DNA of 7,427 nucleotides, taken from NCBI GenBank assembly GCA_003133505.1, contig PKXT01000220.1:4150-11576 (forward strand). The letters run 5' to 3'. A model generated the notes under the pieces. That model saw nothing but the letters and a program-made list of their open reading frames with translations. It had not been told where the DNA came from and searched no databases. This document shows positions 6,724 to 7,427 of the stretch, in pieces (within the stretch, counting starts at the first letter, position 1; the number at the start of each line of letters is the position of its first letter). Position numbers and translations under genes: made by a program. Source of the DNA: Acidobacteriota bacterium. Its GTDB lineage: Bacteria; Acidobacteriota; Terriglobia; Acidiferrales; UBA7541.

Positions 6724-6751
6724 TTGACAATCGTGTGACACGGCGTATTCT
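6724..6751 (+). promoter_or_regulatory. Sigma70-type promoter upstream of leuC
   Basis: A perfect TTGACA (6724-6729), a 16-nt spacer and TATTCT (6746-6751, 4 of 6). Transcription would start near 6758, giving a leader of about 330 nt before the leuC ATG. Such a long leader fits the structured elements found in it. Confidence 0.55.
6732..6742. promoter_or_regulatory. Palindrome inside the leuC promoter spacer, possible operator
   Basis: CGTGT-G-ACACG is a perfect 5+5 dyad around one central base. It lies wholly between the -35 and -10 boxes, where a bound repressor would block RNA polymerase. No regulator family is identified. Confidence 0.3.
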
Positions 6752-6791
6752 TTTCAAGCAGCTCAAACGAGGCGAAATTGGGATTCATAAA

Positions 6792-6824
6792 ATGGTCTCC
6801 GTATTCGGGGATGGCGTATGGTGA
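6792..6824 (+). CDS. Possible leader peptide, 10 codons, upstream of leuC
   Basis: ATG at 6792 opens a frame reading MVSVFGDGVW and stops at TGA (6822-6824). It overlaps leader segment 1 (6806-6813) and ends before segment 2 (6837-6845), which is the position of a leader peptide in classical attenuation. Three of ten codons are valine and the last is tryptophan; there is no leucine codon, so direct leucine sensing by ribosome stalling is not obvious. Only a weak GGGA precedes it by 9 nt. It may be chance. Confidence 0.2.
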   Translation: MVSVFGDGVW

Positions 6825-6924
6825 TTTTTCTGCTCTCATCCCCGCGACCACGAGAAGCGGGCCAAATCGGCAGATCAAACATATACTTCAGGCAATTCCC
6901 CGCTTCTTTTTTTCTCCCGATTTG
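6806..6924 (+). ncRNA. Structured leader RNA upstream of leuC, attenuator- or riboswitch-like
   Basis: Three perfect long-range pairings are visible. CGGGGATG (6806-6813) pairs with CATCCCCG (6837-6844), 8 bp. AGAAGCGGG (6853-6861) pairs with CCCGCTTCT (6899-6907), 9 bp, directly followed by a T run. CAAATCGG (6863-6870) pairs with CCGATTTG (6917-6924), 8 bp. The word TCCCCGC occurs twice (6839-6845 and 6897-6903), allowing alternative pairings: CCCGC at 6841-6845 with GCGGG at 6857-6861, and CGGGGA at 6806-6811 with TCCCCG at 6897-6902. The element lies between a good promoter and leuC, so a role in controlling leucine biosynthesis is inferred. No T-box, SAM or other known riboswitch signature is recognised. 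Confidence 0.5.
6853..6913 (+). terminator. Possible intrinsic terminator within the leuC leader
   Basis: The 9-bp stem AGAAGCGGG/CCCGCTTCT is followed immediately by TTTTTTT (6907-6913, the first T being the last stem base). The 37-nt loop is long for an intrinsic terminator, which lowers confidence. Its place 174 nt before the leuC start would make it a premature, regulated terminator. Confidence 0.4.
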
Positions 6925-6955
6925 TTGCTGAATCGCACCCTGAAAACGGCCAATT

Positions 6956-7033
6956 CTAATCGCTACATAGCTGACACTCATATCCCCACTAACCGTCTTA
7001 TTATCAAGCACTTTAAATTTCCTAATCGCTACA
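6956..7033 (+). repeat. Direct repeat CTAATCGCTACA in the leuC leader
   Basis: CTAATCGCTACA is present at 6956-6967 and again at 7022-7033, start to start 66 bp. The sequence between is AT-rich with no other recognised element. It could be a paired protein-binding site or the trace of a small duplication. Confidence 0.45.
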
Positions 7034-7057
7034 AAAACACAGGTCTCAAAAGGTGCT

Positions 7058-7072
7058 GTTTTGGTGCAAAAC
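7058..7072 (+). promoter_or_regulatory. Small hairpin just before the leuC ribosome binding site
   Basis: GTTTTG-GTG-CAAAAC is a perfect 6-bp stem with a 3-nt loop, ending 14 nt before the ATG. The only Shine-Dalgarno-like bases, GGG at 7078-7080, lie 6 nt from the ATG and are weak. The hairpin could shape access to the start; it has no following T run. Confidence 0.3.
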
Positions 7073-7086
7073 CCCTCGGGTAAACG

Positions 7087-7427
7087 ATGACGCCACAGAC
7101 CATCTACGAAAAAATCTGGAATGCGCACCTGGTCACCGAAGAGCCCGGCAAGCCCGCGCTCATCTACATTGACCGCCATCTGATCCACGAAGGCACCTCG
7201 CCCCAGGCCTTCTCCGGATTGAAAGAATCCGGACGTAAAGTCCGCCGCCCCGACCTCACCTTTGCGGTGATGGACCATTCCGTCTCCACCAAGAATCGCC
7301 TGCTGCCGGTGCTGGACGTGGATGCCGCCGGTCAGTTCGAGGCCCTCACCCGTAATTGCGCTGAAACGGACGTGCGATTGTTTGACATGCACAGTCATAA
7401 TCAGGGCATCGTCCACATCATCGGCCC
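7087..7427 (+). CDS. leuC: 3-isopropylmalate dehydratase large subunit (5' part)
   Basis: This is the N-terminal part of LeuC, which with LeuD isomerises 2-isopropylmalate to 3-isopropylmalate in leucine biosynthesis using a [4Fe-4S] cluster. 113 codons are visible of a usual 465-475. Recognisable family sequence: TIYEKIWNAHLV at 5-16, LIYIDRHLIHEGTSPQAF at 25-42, a GRKVRRPDLTFAVMDHSVST stretch ending at 68, and DMHSHNQGIVHIIG at 100-113. These match the order seen in E. coli LeuC (LYIDRHLVHEVTSPQAF, MDHNVST, QGIVH). The cluster cysteines lie beyond the window. The ATG at 7087 begins exactly at the family's usual N-terminus. leuD would be expected further downstream. It is preceded by a promoter and a long structured leader. 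Confidence 0.96.
   Translation, partial: MTPQTIYEKIWNAHLVTEEPGKPALIYIDRHLIHEGTSPQAFSGLKESGRKVRRPDLTFAVMDHSVSTKNRLLPVLDVDAAGQFEALTRNCAETDVRLFDMHSHNQGIVHIIG

Noticed and set aside
6778..7083. Plus-strand open frame of about 101 codons ending 3 nt before leuC, with a DLLLNRTL stretch
   Set aside because: It starts at TTG with no ribosome binding site, has no family resemblance, and runs through the paired segments of the leader. The closeness of its stop to the leuC start is noted but not enough to call a gene.
6763..7416. Minus-strand open frame of 217 codons across leuC and its leader
   Set aside because: It is antisense to the clear leuC coding region, has no recognisable domain, and its upstream half mirrors non-coding leader sequence.

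Overview
The window looks like a chromosomal segment of a Terriglobia-type member of the Acidobacteriota. This is an inference from gene content: a DUF4342 protein, a long secreted FG-GAP/VCBS repeat protein of the kind common in that phylum, moderate-to-high GC, and degenerate intergenic repeats resembling families I remember from such genomes. No 16S or other phylogenetic marker is present. Both ends cut through genes.

Left part (1-3320, minus strand). A HtrA/Do-type periplasmic serine protease (3320 to 1737) is followed after 32 nt by a small exported protein with a peptidoglycan-binding domain (1704 to 1177, TTG start behind an eight-G ribosome binding site). These two probably form one envelope-maintenance transcription unit. 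Downstream on the same strand, an aldehyde dehydrogenase (1004 to beyond base 1) has its own good sigma70-type promoter at 1068-1095 and a strong GAGGAG site. Its first 334 residues are visible, including the catalytic Cys and Glu.

Middle (3321-4207). A 407-base gene-free stretch holds the htrA upstream region, a near-palindrome, and two 29-base degenerate copies of one repeat (22 of 29 identical). Next is a DUF4342 gene (3991 to 3728, minus), divergent from the large plus-strand gene.

Centre-right (4208-6622, plus). An 804-residue exported protein consists of a signal peptide plus 14 tandem FG-GAP/VCBS repeats, each with a DxNxDG-type calcium loop. That number would fit two seven-bladed beta-propellers. 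Four repeats carry a C-x4-C pair at the same loop.

Right end (6623-7427). leuC (isopropylmalate dehydratase large subunit, first 113 codons) is preceded by a long gene-free stretch that I consider the most interesting part of the window. It has a promoter with a perfect TTGACA box at 6724-6751, with a dyad in the spacer. About 330 nt of leader follow. The leader contains perfect 8- and 9-bp stems arranged like a classical attenuator: segments 1:2, 2:3 and 3:4, the last followed directly by seven T. A further 8-bp pairing would turn the 3:4 hairpin into an H-type pseudoknot. A ten-codon reading frame overlaps segment 1 and stops before segment 2. The regulation is inferred from sequence only.
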